Shown: positions 1-7,603 of the stretch, in pieces
How the letters are laid out: each line of letters opens with the position of its first letter
How positions within the stretch are numbered: position 1 is the first letter of the stretch
Origin: CAZEAC01 sp964510065
Lineage (GTDB): Bacteria; Bdellovibrionota_C; UBA2361; CAIXSY01
Direction: 5' to 3'
DNA: 17,034 bases
Assembly (NCBI GenBank): GCA_964510065.1
Contig: CAZEAC010000099.1
Location: forward strand, 1-17,034
The notes under the pieces: model-generated
What the model was told of the DNA's origin: nothing
The model's database searches: none
What the model saw: the letters and a program-made list of their open reading frames with translations, nothing else
Translations under genes and position numbers: made by a program

Positions 1-61
1 TCAGACCATCGAGCCAAGTTCTAACAGCAGTGCCGCGAATCCTCGCTAGTCTGTGCCGTCT

Positions 62-182
62 GGTTCGACTGCGGGCTCCTGCCCTCCGTCGAACCCGCTC
101 CAAGCTATGTTTCGCGCGGGAAAAGGCGCGAAACTCCGCGTCGCGCCAGGCGCTACCGCGCCTGACCGGCCGTCCTGGCCGG
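62..182. repeat. Cluster of four consecutive short hairpins
   Basis: Seen directly: perfect inverted repeats occur one after another. GGTTCGAC (62-69) pairs with GTCGAACC (88-95). TTTCGCGC (110-117) pairs with GCGCGAAA (126-133) around an 8-nt loop. AGGCGC (148-153) pairs with GCGCCT (158-163) around TACC. CCGGCC (166-171) pairs with GGCCGG (177-182). They abut the larger inverted repeat at 183-245. I see no convincing gene in 1-300: the one small open frame here is arginine-rich and has no start signal. The cluster could be a structured RNA leader, a REP-like or mobile-element end, or a folded single-stranded DNA site; the sequence does not decide between these. Confidence 0.55.
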
Positions 183-245
183 CTAGATTCCTTGGCTCAA
201 GAATGCAACTCATTTGGTGCTAATTCCAAAAGCCAAGGAATCTAG
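183..245. repeat. Perfect 15-bp inverted repeat upstream of argH
   Basis: CTAGATTCCTTGGCT (183-197) is the exact reverse complement of AGCCAAGGAATCTAG (231-245), leaving a 33-nt loop. Inside the loop TTTGG (214-218) can pair with CCAAA (226-230). The structure ends 55 bases before the chosen argH start. No T-run follows, so it is not a standard intrinsic terminator. It could be a leader hairpin or the end of an inserted element. It lacks the GTTRRRY core of an integron attC site. Confidence 0.6.
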
Positions 246-300
246 AAGTCAGAAATCTGATTTTTTATCTGCCTCGACTTTGCGTGTGGCTCTCGCTAGA

Positions 301-1677
301 ATGGCAGTAATGGCAAAGCAGCTTTGGAATAAGGGCACAACGGTACATTCGAGAATGCAGGAGCTCTGCACGGGGAACGATCCGCAGATTGATCTGCTAT
401 TGGTACGCCCTGACTGCATAGGTTCGGCGGCGCATGCGCGAATGCTGGGAAGTGTCGGATTGTTAAAAAATTATGAGGTCCAGAAAATCCTTGGGGTACT
501 CGGCGAAGTGTATCAGGAAAGTGTCCGTGGCGAGTTCTCCATCGCGCGCGAGCATGAAGATGTTCATACCGCGCTTGAGCTTCGACTGACCGAAAAGCTT
601 GGTGACATAGGAAAGAAGATCCACACCGGCCGCTCGCGAAATGATCAGATTCTTTTGGCGCTGCGTCTTTATCAGCGACGCGAGGTCTTAGAGCTTGCCG
701 CGAAACTCGCGAAAGTGGGCGACGTGGTGATTGAGCGCTTTCGAGAAGTCGGAGAGGTTCCGATTCCCGGCTACACTCATTTACAGCCGGCTATGCCGAG
801 TTACGTTGGGATGTGGCTGCATGCGATTCTGGAGGGCATACTCACGCTCATGTTTGGGGCTGAATCGTTGTTGAGACGAATTGATAGCTGTCCTCTCGGG
901 GCGAGCGCAGGGTTTGGGACTTCGCTGCCTATCGACCGGGAAAAGACGGCGCGGCTATTACTTTTCGGCTCGGTACAGCGAAGCCCGATTGATGTGATGA
1001 ACAGCCGGGGATGGTACGATCTTGTCGTAGTGCGCTGGTGCGAAGAGCTTGGTGCTTTTTTGGAAAAGTGCGCATGTGATCTCGCTTTTGGTCTCCTCCG
1101 TGAAACCGGATTCTTCGCGCTTGACGAGGCACTTTGCACTGGCTCATCGATTATGCCGCAAAAGCGTAATCCCGATCTTGTCGAACTCTTGCGTGGACGG
1201 GCTTCGAAGGTTCGCGGTGCCTCGCTAGAGCTTTCGATGTTGAGTGCGAAGCTCCCCTCAAGCTATCACCGCGATCTTCAGGGGACGAAAGAACCGCTTA
1301 TCCGAGCCCTGCAAGAGTCAGCGATTATGATTGAGATGACGGAGTTGCTGATGTCGCGCTTTAAGGTAGATCGCGAACGCTGTGAAGCGGCGATGTACGA
1401 TGAGTTGTACGCGACGTACGAAGCAAATCGACTCGTAGTCAGTGGCGTGCCGTTTCGTGATGCTTATAAGAACGCTGCCGAGAAACATCGTGCTGGAAAA
1501 GTCAAAGCTGCGCAGTACAAAAGTGAGCTTGCAAAACTTTGGACTGATACCAAGAAACTCTTTGAAGCCGGCGAAGTCGAATTCCGCGCGAGCGTGGCAC
1601 GGAATAGCGAGGCCCTCGAAGAATTGGTGCAGCTAGAAAAAGGCATCTTTAGTGCTGAGATTGCCTGTAGTGCGTAA
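301..1677 (+). CDS. argH: Argininosuccinate lyase
   Basis: Cytoplasmic enzyme of arginine biosynthesis that splits argininosuccinate into arginine and fumarate. The 458-residue product has the fumarase/aspartase-superfamily signatures in order: EHEDVHTALE (about 84-93), TGRSRNDQ (109-116), GYTHLQ (about 157-162) and the catalytic loop GSSIMPQKRNPD (281-292) with its active-site serine. ATG 301 is chosen because homology-like sequence begins at QLWNKG just after it; the frame stays open to 214 but that extension looks unlike the family. ATG 310 is an equal alternative, and neither has a clear Shine-Dalgarno. The N-terminus (LWNKG, then GNDPQIDLLL) resembles Bacteroidetes-type ArgH rather than the LWGGRF form. 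The loop after THLQ reads PAMPSYVG instead of the common AQPI. No other arg gene is in the window. Confidence 0.95.
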   Translation: MAVMAKQLWNKGTTVHSRMQELCTGNDPQIDLLLVRPDCIGSAAHARMLGSVGLLKNYEVQKILGVLGEVYQESVRGEFSIAREHEDVHTALELRLTEKLGDIGKKIHTGRSRNDQILLALRLYQRREVLELAAKLAKVGDVVIERFREVGEVPIPGYTHLQPAMPSYVGMWLHAILEGILTLMFGAESLLRRIDSCPLGASAGFGTSLPIDREKTARLLLFGSVQRSPIDVMNSRGWYDLVVVRWCEELGAFLEKCACDLAFGLLRETGFFALDEALCTGSSIMPQKRNPDLVELLRGRASKVRGASLELSMLSAKLPSSYHRDLQGTKEPLIRALQESAIMIEMTELLMSRFKVDRERCEAAMYDELYATYEANRLVVSGVPFRDAYKNAAEKHRAGKVKAAQYKSELAKLWTDTKKLFEAGEVEFRASVARNSEALEELVQLEKGIFSAEIACSA

Positions 1678-1814
1678 TTTGAGTGGCACGCCGGCGGTAA
1701 CAGGGGACTTTCATAAGTAAAGGGGTTCAGGGGAATAAAAATAAAGGGCGAGAAAGCTGAGGGCTAGGCTTACACCTCATTTGACGGCCGCTACCTTCTG
1801 CCGATTATATCGCC

Positions 1815-2939
1815 TTATCTATCCACCTGAATCTTTTTCGGTTCCCCATCCACAATTCTGAACAGGGCTGTAATCTCATCGACTCTGATAATTTGTCGTT
1901 GGCTATCAAATTGAATAGGTCCCGACACTCCCGAATATTGCACATTCTGCAAACACTGCTTTATCTCACTAGCTCGTAGCCCACACCTTTCGATAGCGCC
2001 CTTGATTAGGAAAACACTATCGTATGCTTGAGGAGAAGAAAAATACGGTTTCTCTCCAAACTTTGCTTTATAGCGCGCGATGAACTCATCTGTTGCGACA
2101 GTAACGTAGTCAAAATAAATGATACCATTGCCAATAGCGCGATTTTTCATGAGGACTGAATCGTATGAAACTGCATTGCTTCCAAATATCTGAGCTTTGA
2201 ACGCCAGTTCGTGGGCTTGCTTCAGGAACGCGGCATTTTCGCCACTTTCGGATAATAGCATTACCACGGCGTCTACCCCGTCGCTCTTCAGCTTAGAAAT
2301 AGTTGTGCGGTAATCCTGAGTATCAGACTTCGCGTTTTCAACTCGAAATACTGGAGCTCCACTTTTTCGTAAGTGATCCTGTAACGCCTTCGATAGGCCC
2401 TCAAAATAAGCATTCTCAGTAACTACTAATGCTATCTTCGCAAAGTTAGATTTGTAAATGTGCTCAGCAAGCGGTTTAGTGACTACCTCGTAGCCTGGCA
2501 GTAAAGTAAAAACGTACTCTTTTCCCGAGGTAAGCGCCTTGCTGTATCCCGATGAGACCAGCATTACTACTGATTTCTTCTGCGCAAGAGGCGCCATCAC
2601 TTCCGCGAATTCAGACCAATTCGGCCCGAGAACCACAGGGACCTTATCCACGTTAGCAAGTTTATTGAAAGCAGTGACGACGCCCTTTAGTAGTGAAGAA
2701 TTATCTTCCGAAATAATTTTCAATGGGCGGCCCAGCACCCCGCCAGCACGGTTGATATCCTCCACAGCAAGCGTAATAGCATGTAGTTCGCCCTGACCGG
2801 CGACCGCACCCCAACTCGAAAGTGAATGCACAGCACCGATAAGAATCGGTTCGTCTTTAGGAGCAGCCAAAAGACGGCTGGAGCTAATTGCTAACACCAA
2901 TACAATCGGGAGCAGGGCCTGCCAGACACATCTCTGCAT
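1815..2939 (-). CDS. Periplasmic ABC-type substrate-binding protein, LivJ-like
   Basis: Probable periplasmic receptor of the branched-chain amino acid binding type (Peripla_BP_6 family). The 374-residue product has a signal peptide (hydrophobic LPIVLVLAISSSRLLAA, cleavage near residue 26), then ILIGAVHSLSSWGAVAGQGE and AVEDINRAGGVLGRPL, the typical first strand and helix of this family, followed by VPVVLGP and the two-lobe pattern. The ligand cannot be told from sequence. ATG 2939 has a good ribosome binding site, GAAGGAAG, about five bases upstream on the minus strand. No permease or ATPase genes lie nearby, so it is an orphan receptor here: either it works with a transporter encoded elsewhere or it has been recruited as a sensor. 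Confidence 0.85.
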   Translation of the reverse strand: MQRCVWQALLPIVLVLAISSSRLLAAPKDEPILIGAVHSLSSWGAVAGQGELHAITLAVEDINRAGGVLGRPLKIISEDNSSLLKGVVTAFNKLANVDKVPVVLGPNWSEFAEVMAPLAQKKSVVMLVSSGYSKALTSGKEYVFTLLPGYEVVTKPLAEHIYKSNFAKIALVVTENAYFEGLSKALQDHLRKSGAPVFRVENAKSDTQDYRTTISKLKSDGVDAVVMLLSESGENAAFLKQAHELAFKAQIFGSNAVSYDSVLMKNRAIGNGIIYFDYVTVATDEFIARYKAKFGEKPYFSSPQAYDSVFLIKGAIERCGLRASEIKQCLQNVQYSGVSGPIQFDSQRQIIRVDEITALFRIVDGEPKKIQVDR

Positions 2940-3052
2940 AAAATCTTCCTTCTATTTAGCACAAGCGATATAATGATTACTTCCTGTGGGTGGCCACCGC
3001 CGATTGCCTAAAACGTAGCTGCTAGACAGCTCCACAGCTAAGTTTGAGAATC

Positions 3053-3508
3053 TCATTTTTGCTTCGCAATTTCATCTGCAACTTTAGAAGGCCAGGAGTT
3101 GTTGTTGCCCACAAGTTCTTGAAAGCTCAGTTCATGATATGGCTTGTCGAGAAATATTAAATACCGCTTCTTGAGATCAAATCCGGGATAAATCTCACAA
3201 TCGGTGTCCATTCCACTAAATCCTTTTGATCTTCCTTGAATTTCAAAATAAAGCCCCATTTCTCCTTTTAAAACTTTTTCCACTTTGAATCTGTAAGTCA
3301 CAATACTTGGGGATTTTTCGTCAACTTGTACAGGCGAAGCGATAGCAATTCGGCTTGTTCGTCGAATTAAGTCCTGGTAAGGAACTCTCTGCTCTTCGGG
3401 TTGTATTTCACAGCTGAAACATTCAAATGGGCCTAACGCAGCCATGAGGAGCGATACAGCACAAAGTATGAATGCATTTTTTATTTGGGATATAACGCTT
3501 ACCTGCAT
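3053..3508 (-). CDS. Small exported protein, possibly NTR/TIMP-like
   Basis: Hypothetical 151-residue protein with an N-terminal signal sequence (NAFILCAVSLLMAALGPF). The mature part begins near CFSCEI, then runs RTSRIAIASPVQV, a strand YRFKVEKVLKGEM, a second cysteine in DTDCEIYPG and KKRYLIFLD. This order (Cys, 'A.PV' strand, 'V.KVLKG' strand, Cys, 'G..YLIF' strand) resembles small beta-barrel proteins of the netrin/TIMP-like type, with the two cysteines possibly disulfide-bonded. That is a pattern resemblance, not a firm assignment. ATG 3508 puts the signal peptide at the N-terminus; the frame extends to 3553 but adds a charged stretch unlike a signal peptide. Confidence 0.6.
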   Translation of the reverse strand: MQVSVISQIKNAFILCAVSLLMAALGPFECFSCEIQPEEQRVPYQDLIRRTSRIAIASPVQVDEKSPSIVTYRFKVEKVLKGEMGLYFEIQGRSKGFSGMDTDCEIYPGFDLKKRYLIFLDKPYHELSFQELVGNNNSWPSKVADEIAKQK

Positions 3509-3580
3509 CTCGTCACGCCGGTCATCATGTTCCAAATCTGTACTTTGCGCCATCCGGCGGGAGTGCGATGGTAAATTTGG

Positions 3581-3853
3581 TTATACCGCACCTAAACAAT
3601 GACGTGTGCTTGCCCATCTTTTGAAATGGGGTAATGTCCCCTCGAAAACAGGTTTCCAGCTCGGGAAATTCCTTCCTCTCTCGGGTGTAAAGGAGGTGTC
3701 AACATCTGGTACCAATACTTTTACGGTTGGACAACCCTTGGTTTCTGCTATCTCGTATCCAATAATGGGCCGCGGCTTGGCATTTGAAGCAAGTTTGACT
3801 ATAGTGAGGCTCGCGAGAGGGTAGTTTAAGTCAAGGATATCAATAAGATGCAT
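3581..3853 (-). pseudogene. Possible YcaO-like C-terminal remnant (weak)
   Basis: A minus-strand open frame of about 90 codons from ATG 3853 to the stop at 3581 fills most of an otherwise empty gap. The translated segment GCPTVKVLVPDVDTS, followed by ERGRNF, recalls the C-terminal 'iPVVkVlVPGle' strand of YcaO-family cyclodehydratases. The rest of a YcaO domain is missing; on its 5' side the frame runs into the epimerase gene on the other strand. ATGCAT at 3848-3853 gives a start codon on both strands. There is no good ribosome binding site. It may be a truncated remnant, a small unrecognised gene or a chance frame; I favour the first or last. Confidence 0.25.
3777..3805 (+). promoter_or_regulatory. 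Sigma70-type promoter for the LPS operon
   Basis: TTGGCA at 3777-3782 (five of six matches to TTGACA) and TATAGT at 3800-3805 (five of six matches to TATAAT) are separated by exactly 17 bases. Transcription would begin near 3812, giving a leader of about 36 bases to the ATG at 3848, with AAGGA at 3833-3837 as ribosome binding site. This is the best promoter match I found and it sits before the first gene of the long plus-strand operon. Confidence 0.6.
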
Positions 3854-4798
3854 TGTCTGATCACGGGTGTGGCCGGATTTGTTGGGTCGACCCTTTGCGA
3901 TCGCCTGCTTCAGCTCGGCCATACGGTCCGAGGAATCGATTGTTTTACCGAATATTATGCGCGGAGCATTAAAGAGAGTAACCTCGCCGTAGCGCGCGAC
4001 AACAAAAATTTTAGCTTTGTTGAGGCGGACCTATTACAAACGGCGCTCGATCCGCTGCTTGATGGAGTCGACTGGGTATTTCACCAGGCGGCGCAGGCTG
4101 GAGTTCGCGCAAGCTGGGGAAACTATTTTGACACCTACACCCAGAATAATATTTTGGCCACTCAGCGGTTGCTCGAAGCCGTTGTTGAGCGAGCAAATCG
4201 TGGCCAGCACCTTAAAAAATTGGTGTATGCCTCAAGCTCCTCGGTGTACGGCAATGCCGAACGTTTTCCAACCTCCGAAGATCTATTGCCAATGCCGGTA
4301 AGTCCCTATGGCGTCACAAAACTCGCCGCTGAGCATCTTATGGGTCTCTATGCCAGTCAGTCGAATGTGCCGACCGTGTCACTTCGTTATTTTACAGTCT
4401 ATGGGCCACGACAACGCCCTGACATGGCATTTAACCGCTTTGCGCGCGCTGCGCTCAAGAAAGAGGAGATAACGCTGTACGGCGACGGTGAACAGTCTCG
4501 AGACTTCACTTTTATCGAAGATATTGTGGCAGCTAATATACTTGCCGCCGAGCGTGGCCCACGTGGCGCGGTGTATAACCTTGGTGGTGGCGCAGTGACC
4601 ACGATGAATCAGGCGCTGGCGATTATCGAAGGCATTACTGGAAAGCTTAACGTGGTGCGTCATTCTGCGCAGCGCGGCGACGCGCGGCACACATCCGCAG
4701 AAACCAAAAAAGCTCGCACTGAGCTGGGATTCGCGCCCAAAGTCTCGTTGCAAGAAGGCTTGCGCCGCGAGATAGAGTGGATGGAGAAATCGCTCTGA
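3848..4798 (+). CDS. NAD-dependent sugar-nucleotide epimerase/dehydratase
   Basis: Extended short-chain dehydrogenase, 316 residues, probably acting on a UDP-sugar. Seen: the NAD-binding GVAGFVGS glycine motif (residues 7-14), the HQAAQAGVRASWG segment, YASSSSVYG with the catalytic serine region, YGVTK as the YxxxK catalytic pair, RYFTVYGPRQRPDMA, and LYGDGEQSRDFTFIEDIV near the substrate-binding end. This set is typical of UDP-glucose or UDP-glucuronate 4-epimerases and related enzymes; the exact substrate cannot be assigned. First gene of the operon, with AAGGA about ten bases upstream of the ATG. Its position before heptosyltransferases suggests it supplies a sugar for the LPS core or a surface polysaccharide. 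Confidence 0.9.
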   Translation: MHCLITGVAGFVGSTLCDRLLQLGHTVRGIDCFTEYYARSIKESNLAVARDNKNFSFVEADLLQTALDPLLDGVDWVFHQAAQAGVRASWGNYFDTYTQNNILATQRLLEAVVERANRGQHLKKLVYASSSSVYGNAERFPTSEDLLPMPVSPYGVTKLAAEHLMGLYASQSNVPTVSLRYFTVYGPRQRPDMAFNRFARAALKKEEITLYGDGEQSRDFTFIEDIVAANILAAERGPRGAVYNLGGGAVTTMNQALAIIEGITGKLNVVRHSAQRGDARHTSAETKKARTELGFAPKVSLQEGLRREIEWMEKSL

Positions 4799-4800
4799 GC

Positions 4801-5820
4801 ATGAAAATACTGCTCGTTCAGACAGGATTTCTTGGTGATGTTGTGCTCTCAACGGTGCTTATTGAAGCGCTGAGAGAGATTCACCCGGGGGCCGAAATCT
4901 GGATGCTTACTACTTCCCAGGCTGCCGATATTGTGCGGGCGATCCCCGAACTTTCGGGTGTGATTACCTTTGACAAGGGCGTCAAAGAGCGAGGAATCAG
5001 TGGGTTAATTCGAAAGGCTGCGGAGCTCAAGCGGCACTCGTTCGATGCGGTTTATTCACTTCATAAAAGTTACCGCACAGCACTTCTGCTTTGGCTCTCG
5101 CGAATTCCCAAACGGATAGGATTTAAGCAAGCAGCACTTTCATGGGTCTATACCGAGAAGAAAAATCGAAAGGGCGGTCATGCCGTTGAAAGTAACTTAT
5201 CCCTGCTTGACGCTGATGCGCGTGCCGAAAGATTTGCGCTGCGACTAGTCGCGCCGAAAAAGTCGGAGGTAAAACCGGAAATAGCTACTCTTGTCAGCGG
5301 CAGCGCAGTCATCGCGGTCGCGCCGGGAAGTGTATGGGCCACCAAGCGCTGGTACTGGAAGCACTATCGAAGCGTGATCCAGGATCTAATCGCACGTGGT
5401 GAGCGTATCGTCGTCGTCGGTTCACCCGCCGAAGCGGAGATTTGCGGGGCGGTGTGCGCGGGACTTGAGGTAGATGATCTTTCAGGGAAGCTGAGCCTCC
5501 CAGAATTAATGTTTGTCATTGCTCACGCAAAGCTATTAATCTGCAACGATAGCATGCCGCTTCATCTTGCTTCGACTTTTAAGGTGCCGACGGTCGCAAT
5601 TTTTTGTGCAACTTCGCCCAAGTTTGGATTTGGCCCGTGGCGAAATCTCTCACGAATTGTTGAAAAAGAAGGCCTTTCCTGCAAGCCGTGTCGCGCTCAT
5701 GGTAGTAAGATTTGTCCGGAACGAACCGATGCCTGTATGAAGGAGCTCGAGCCGTTAAAGGTGTTGAGCGCTGCGACTGAACTTTTAAAAGAGAGCACCG
5801 CCCGTGTCGCAGCCAGATAG
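4801..5820 (+). CDS. waaF: Glycosyltransferase family 9, heptosyltransferase II-like
   Basis: Probable ADP-heptose:LPS heptosyltransferase of the inner membrane cytoplasmic face, 339 residues. It begins MKILLVQTGFLGDVVLSTVL, the classic GT9 N-terminus (FLGDVVL), and in the C-terminal half has APGSVWATKRW, CNDSMPLHLAST (a variant of NDSGPMHLA with Met for Gly) and a cysteine cluster SCKPC..CP..CM near residue 295-312, common in LPS heptosyltransferases. ATG 4801 is chosen over the in-frame ATG 4777 because the domain starts at once; it lies two bases after the epimerase stop, with GGAGAA inside the preceding gene. The WaaF label is by resemblance; the acceptor is not proven. Confidence 0.8.
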   Translation: MKILLVQTGFLGDVVLSTVLIEALREIHPGAEIWMLTTSQAADIVRAIPELSGVITFDKGVKERGISGLIRKAAELKRHSFDAVYSLHKSYRTALLLWLSRIPKRIGFKQAALSWVYTEKKNRKGGHAVESNLSLLDADARAERFALRLVAPKKSEVKPEIATLVSGSAVIAVAPGSVWATKRWYWKHYRSVIQDLIARGERIVVVGSPAEAEICGAVCAGLEVDDLSGKLSLPELMFVIAHAKLLICNDSMPLHLASTFKVPTVAIFCATSPKFGFGPWRNLSRIVEKEGLSCKPCRAHGSKICPERTDACMKELEPLKVLSAATELLKESTARVAAR

Positions 5821-6553
5821 ACAACCAGACACAATTGCATGCGTCAGAAGTCGCGAAGGTGCCTATGATTGCGCCATAAATTCCGCGTATATGCTCTCGA
5901 AATCAGAGCTGGGACGAGTCCTCGAAGCCTGCGAAACTGCACCAACGCGGCAGCCAAGTGAAACTTCCGCCGTGGGCCGCCGTCCGATCACCGCGCTCGC
6001 ACTCGAAGGGCTTGGCCGCGTGGTTATAAAACATTACTTTCGCGGCGGATTGCTGAGCCGATTAATGACTCGAAACTATTTTCGCCTAGGTCGATCGCGC
6101 GCGGAGGCGGAATTTAATTGCTTGGCGCGAGTTCGTGCGCTTGGAATCGCGGCTCCTGAGCCGATCGGTTATATTACCCGCGGTGGCATGTTTTATCGAA
6201 ATTGGCTTATTACTCGAGAAATTCCGCGGACCGTATCGCTCGCCGAGTGGGCAACAACTCATGGTGAAAATATACGTGCGCTTACCGATTCGTTCATTGA
6301 ACAGGTAAGTGTTCTTATTCAAGCCGGCGTTTTTCATGTCGACTTACATCCAGGCAATGTGCTCCTTGATGACAAGGGGAAAATATGGTTGCTGGATTTC
6401 GATAAGGCCGCCAGTTTTTCCGGTAGGCCCAATACACTACGTGATAATTATCTCGTGCGTTGGCGTCGCGCTGTGTTGAAGCATGGTTTGCCCGAAATTC
6501 TTAGTGAATACGTGGCGCATGGACTTCGACGTAACTTTGAAGCGTCACGGTGA
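5804..6553 (+). CDS. kdkA: LPS core kinase, Kdo kinase/WaaP-like
   Basis: Protein-kinase-like fold enzyme, 249 residues, expected to phosphorylate Kdo or heptose of the LPS inner core in the cytoplasm. Seen: VVIKHYFRGG with the ATP-binding lysine (K76), RAEAEFNCLARVRALGIAAPEP (hinge region pattern split here at residues 99-120), and the catalytic loop HVDLHPGNVLLDD (D180, N185) followed by IWLLDFDKA (metal-binding D198). HxDLHxxN with DFD is characteristic of the WaaP/KdkA family. GTG 5804 overlaps the previous gene by 17 bases; ATG 5891 is an alternative start lacking a better ribosome binding site. Which core sugar is modified is inferred only from the operon context. Confidence 0.8.
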   Translation: MSQPDRQPDTIACVRSREGAYDCAINSAYMLSKSELGRVLEACETAPTRQPSETSAVGRRPITALALEGLGRVVIKHYFRGGLLSRLMTRNYFRLGRSRAEAEFNCLARVRALGIAAPEPIGYITRGGMFYRNWLITREIPRTVSLAEWATTHGENIRALTDSFIEQVSVLIQAGVFHVDLHPGNVLLDDKGKIWLLDFDKAASFSGRPNTLRDNYLVRWRRAVLKHGLPEILSEYVAHGLRRNFEASR

Positions 6554-6556
6554 TTC

Positions 6557-7594
6557 ATGATGGCTGGAGAAATCGCGAAGAGCCCGAGAATTCTTGTCGT
6601 GCTCATGGGATCGCTCGGCGACCTAACTCGGGGACTTTGTCTTGCGCATCAAATTAAGTCCTATTTACCGAATAGTCATCTAAGTTGGGTGGTTGACGCG
6701 AAATGGCGCAGGCTCGTAGAAGGACAGCGCTATATAGATCGAGTAATTATTTTTCAACGTGAGAAAGGCCTTCAGGCGATTGGCCCTCTTTATCGCGAGC
6801 TTCGCGAGCAGTCGTTCGATATCGTCCTTGATCTACAGAGGATCTTAAAGAGTGCGCTCATTGCAAAATTCTCCGGAGGGAAGCGGAGGATTACCTTTTC
6901 GCGAGTTGACAGCAAAGAAGGGAACTGGATTTTCGGCACTGAGCAAATAGAGCCCTGGTGCGGAAAAGGATCGAAGTTAGAAGCGTATCTTTCGTTCGTG
7001 AAGAAATTGGGAGGTGAAGTGAGAAGGCCTCTTGAATTTGCGCTCCCCGAGGCTGCTGAGAGTGATGCGGTGCGTTCGCTCGTCGAGAAACACGCCAAGA
7101 ACTACTTCGTCGCATCGGTGGGTAGTTCGTGGCCCACAAAGGATTGGCCTCTCGAAGGATACCAGAAGGTAATTGCGGCGCTCCTTGCAAATTCTGGAAG
7201 GCGTATTGTCCTGGTCGGTGTGGGCGATTCTACTACGATCGGAGCGCGGCTCATTCCCGAAAACCTGGCGGACCGAGTTGACAACCTTATTGGAAAAACA
7301 ACCCTGCCGGAACTAGTGCTGATTATGAAAAACGCATTGGCCGGATTCGGTCCCGACTCGGGTCCGGCGCATATCGCTTCCGCCGTCAAGCTTCCCTTCG
7401 TAACGCTCTTTGGGCCGACTTCACCGCGACTTGTCGCGCCTTATGGCAACGAGCAATTGAGCCTGGCGCCGGCGCTTGGATGCTCGCCCTGCTACCGCCG
7501 CCGCTGTCCCGGCTTGGGAACTTTATGCATGCGCATGCATAGCTCTGATGCGGTAATCCAGAGGCTTGAAGCGGCGATGGTAGGTATGGGATAG
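6557..7594 (+). CDS. Glycosyltransferase family 9, heptosyltransferase (WaaC-like)
   Basis: Second GT9 enzyme of the operon, 345 residues. N-terminus RILVVLMGSLGDLTRGL; LSWVVDAKWRRLVEG and YIDRVIIF resemble the WaaC 'WVVE..f..i' region, suggesting heptosyltransferase I rather than a copy of the upstream enzyme. C-terminal half: VGSSWPTKDWPLEGYQKVI, FGPDSGPAHIASAVKLP (donor site), TLFGPTSP, and a cysteine cluster GCSPCYRRRCPG..CM like that of the other GT9. Starts ATGATG three bases after the kinase stop; GGTGA lies just before. Together the two GT9 enzymes would add the first heptoses to Kdo-lipid A. Specificity is an inference. Confidence 0.8.
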   Translation: MMAGEIAKSPRILVVLMGSLGDLTRGLCLAHQIKSYLPNSHLSWVVDAKWRRLVEGQRYIDRVIIFQREKGLQAIGPLYRELREQSFDIVLDLQRILKSALIAKFSGGKRRITFSRVDSKEGNWIFGTEQIEPWCGKGSKLEAYLSFVKKLGGEVRRPLEFALPEAAESDAVRSLVEKHAKNYFVASVGSSWPTKDWPLEGYQKVIAALLANSGRRIVLVGVGDSTTIGARLIPENLADRVDNLIGKTTLPELVLIMKNALAGFGPDSGPAHIASAVKLPFVTLFGPTSPRLVAPYGNEQLSLAPALGCSPCYRRRCPGLGTLCMRMHSSDAVIQRLEAAMVGMG

Positions 7595-7603
7595 TCTTAG
7601 GCT

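Noticed and set aside
30..245. A 71-codon plus-strand open frame before argH
   Set aside because: Arginine-rich low-quality translation over the hairpin cluster, no ribosome binding site and no family resemblance.
183..245. Integron attC recombination site
   Set aside because: Inverted repeat geometry was suggestive but the GTTRRRY core and its partner are absent and no integrase or cassette genes are nearby.
4801..7594. A CRISPR or defence-like array in the operon region
   Set aside because: No regularly spaced direct repeats were found, and every gene fits LPS or housekeeping families.
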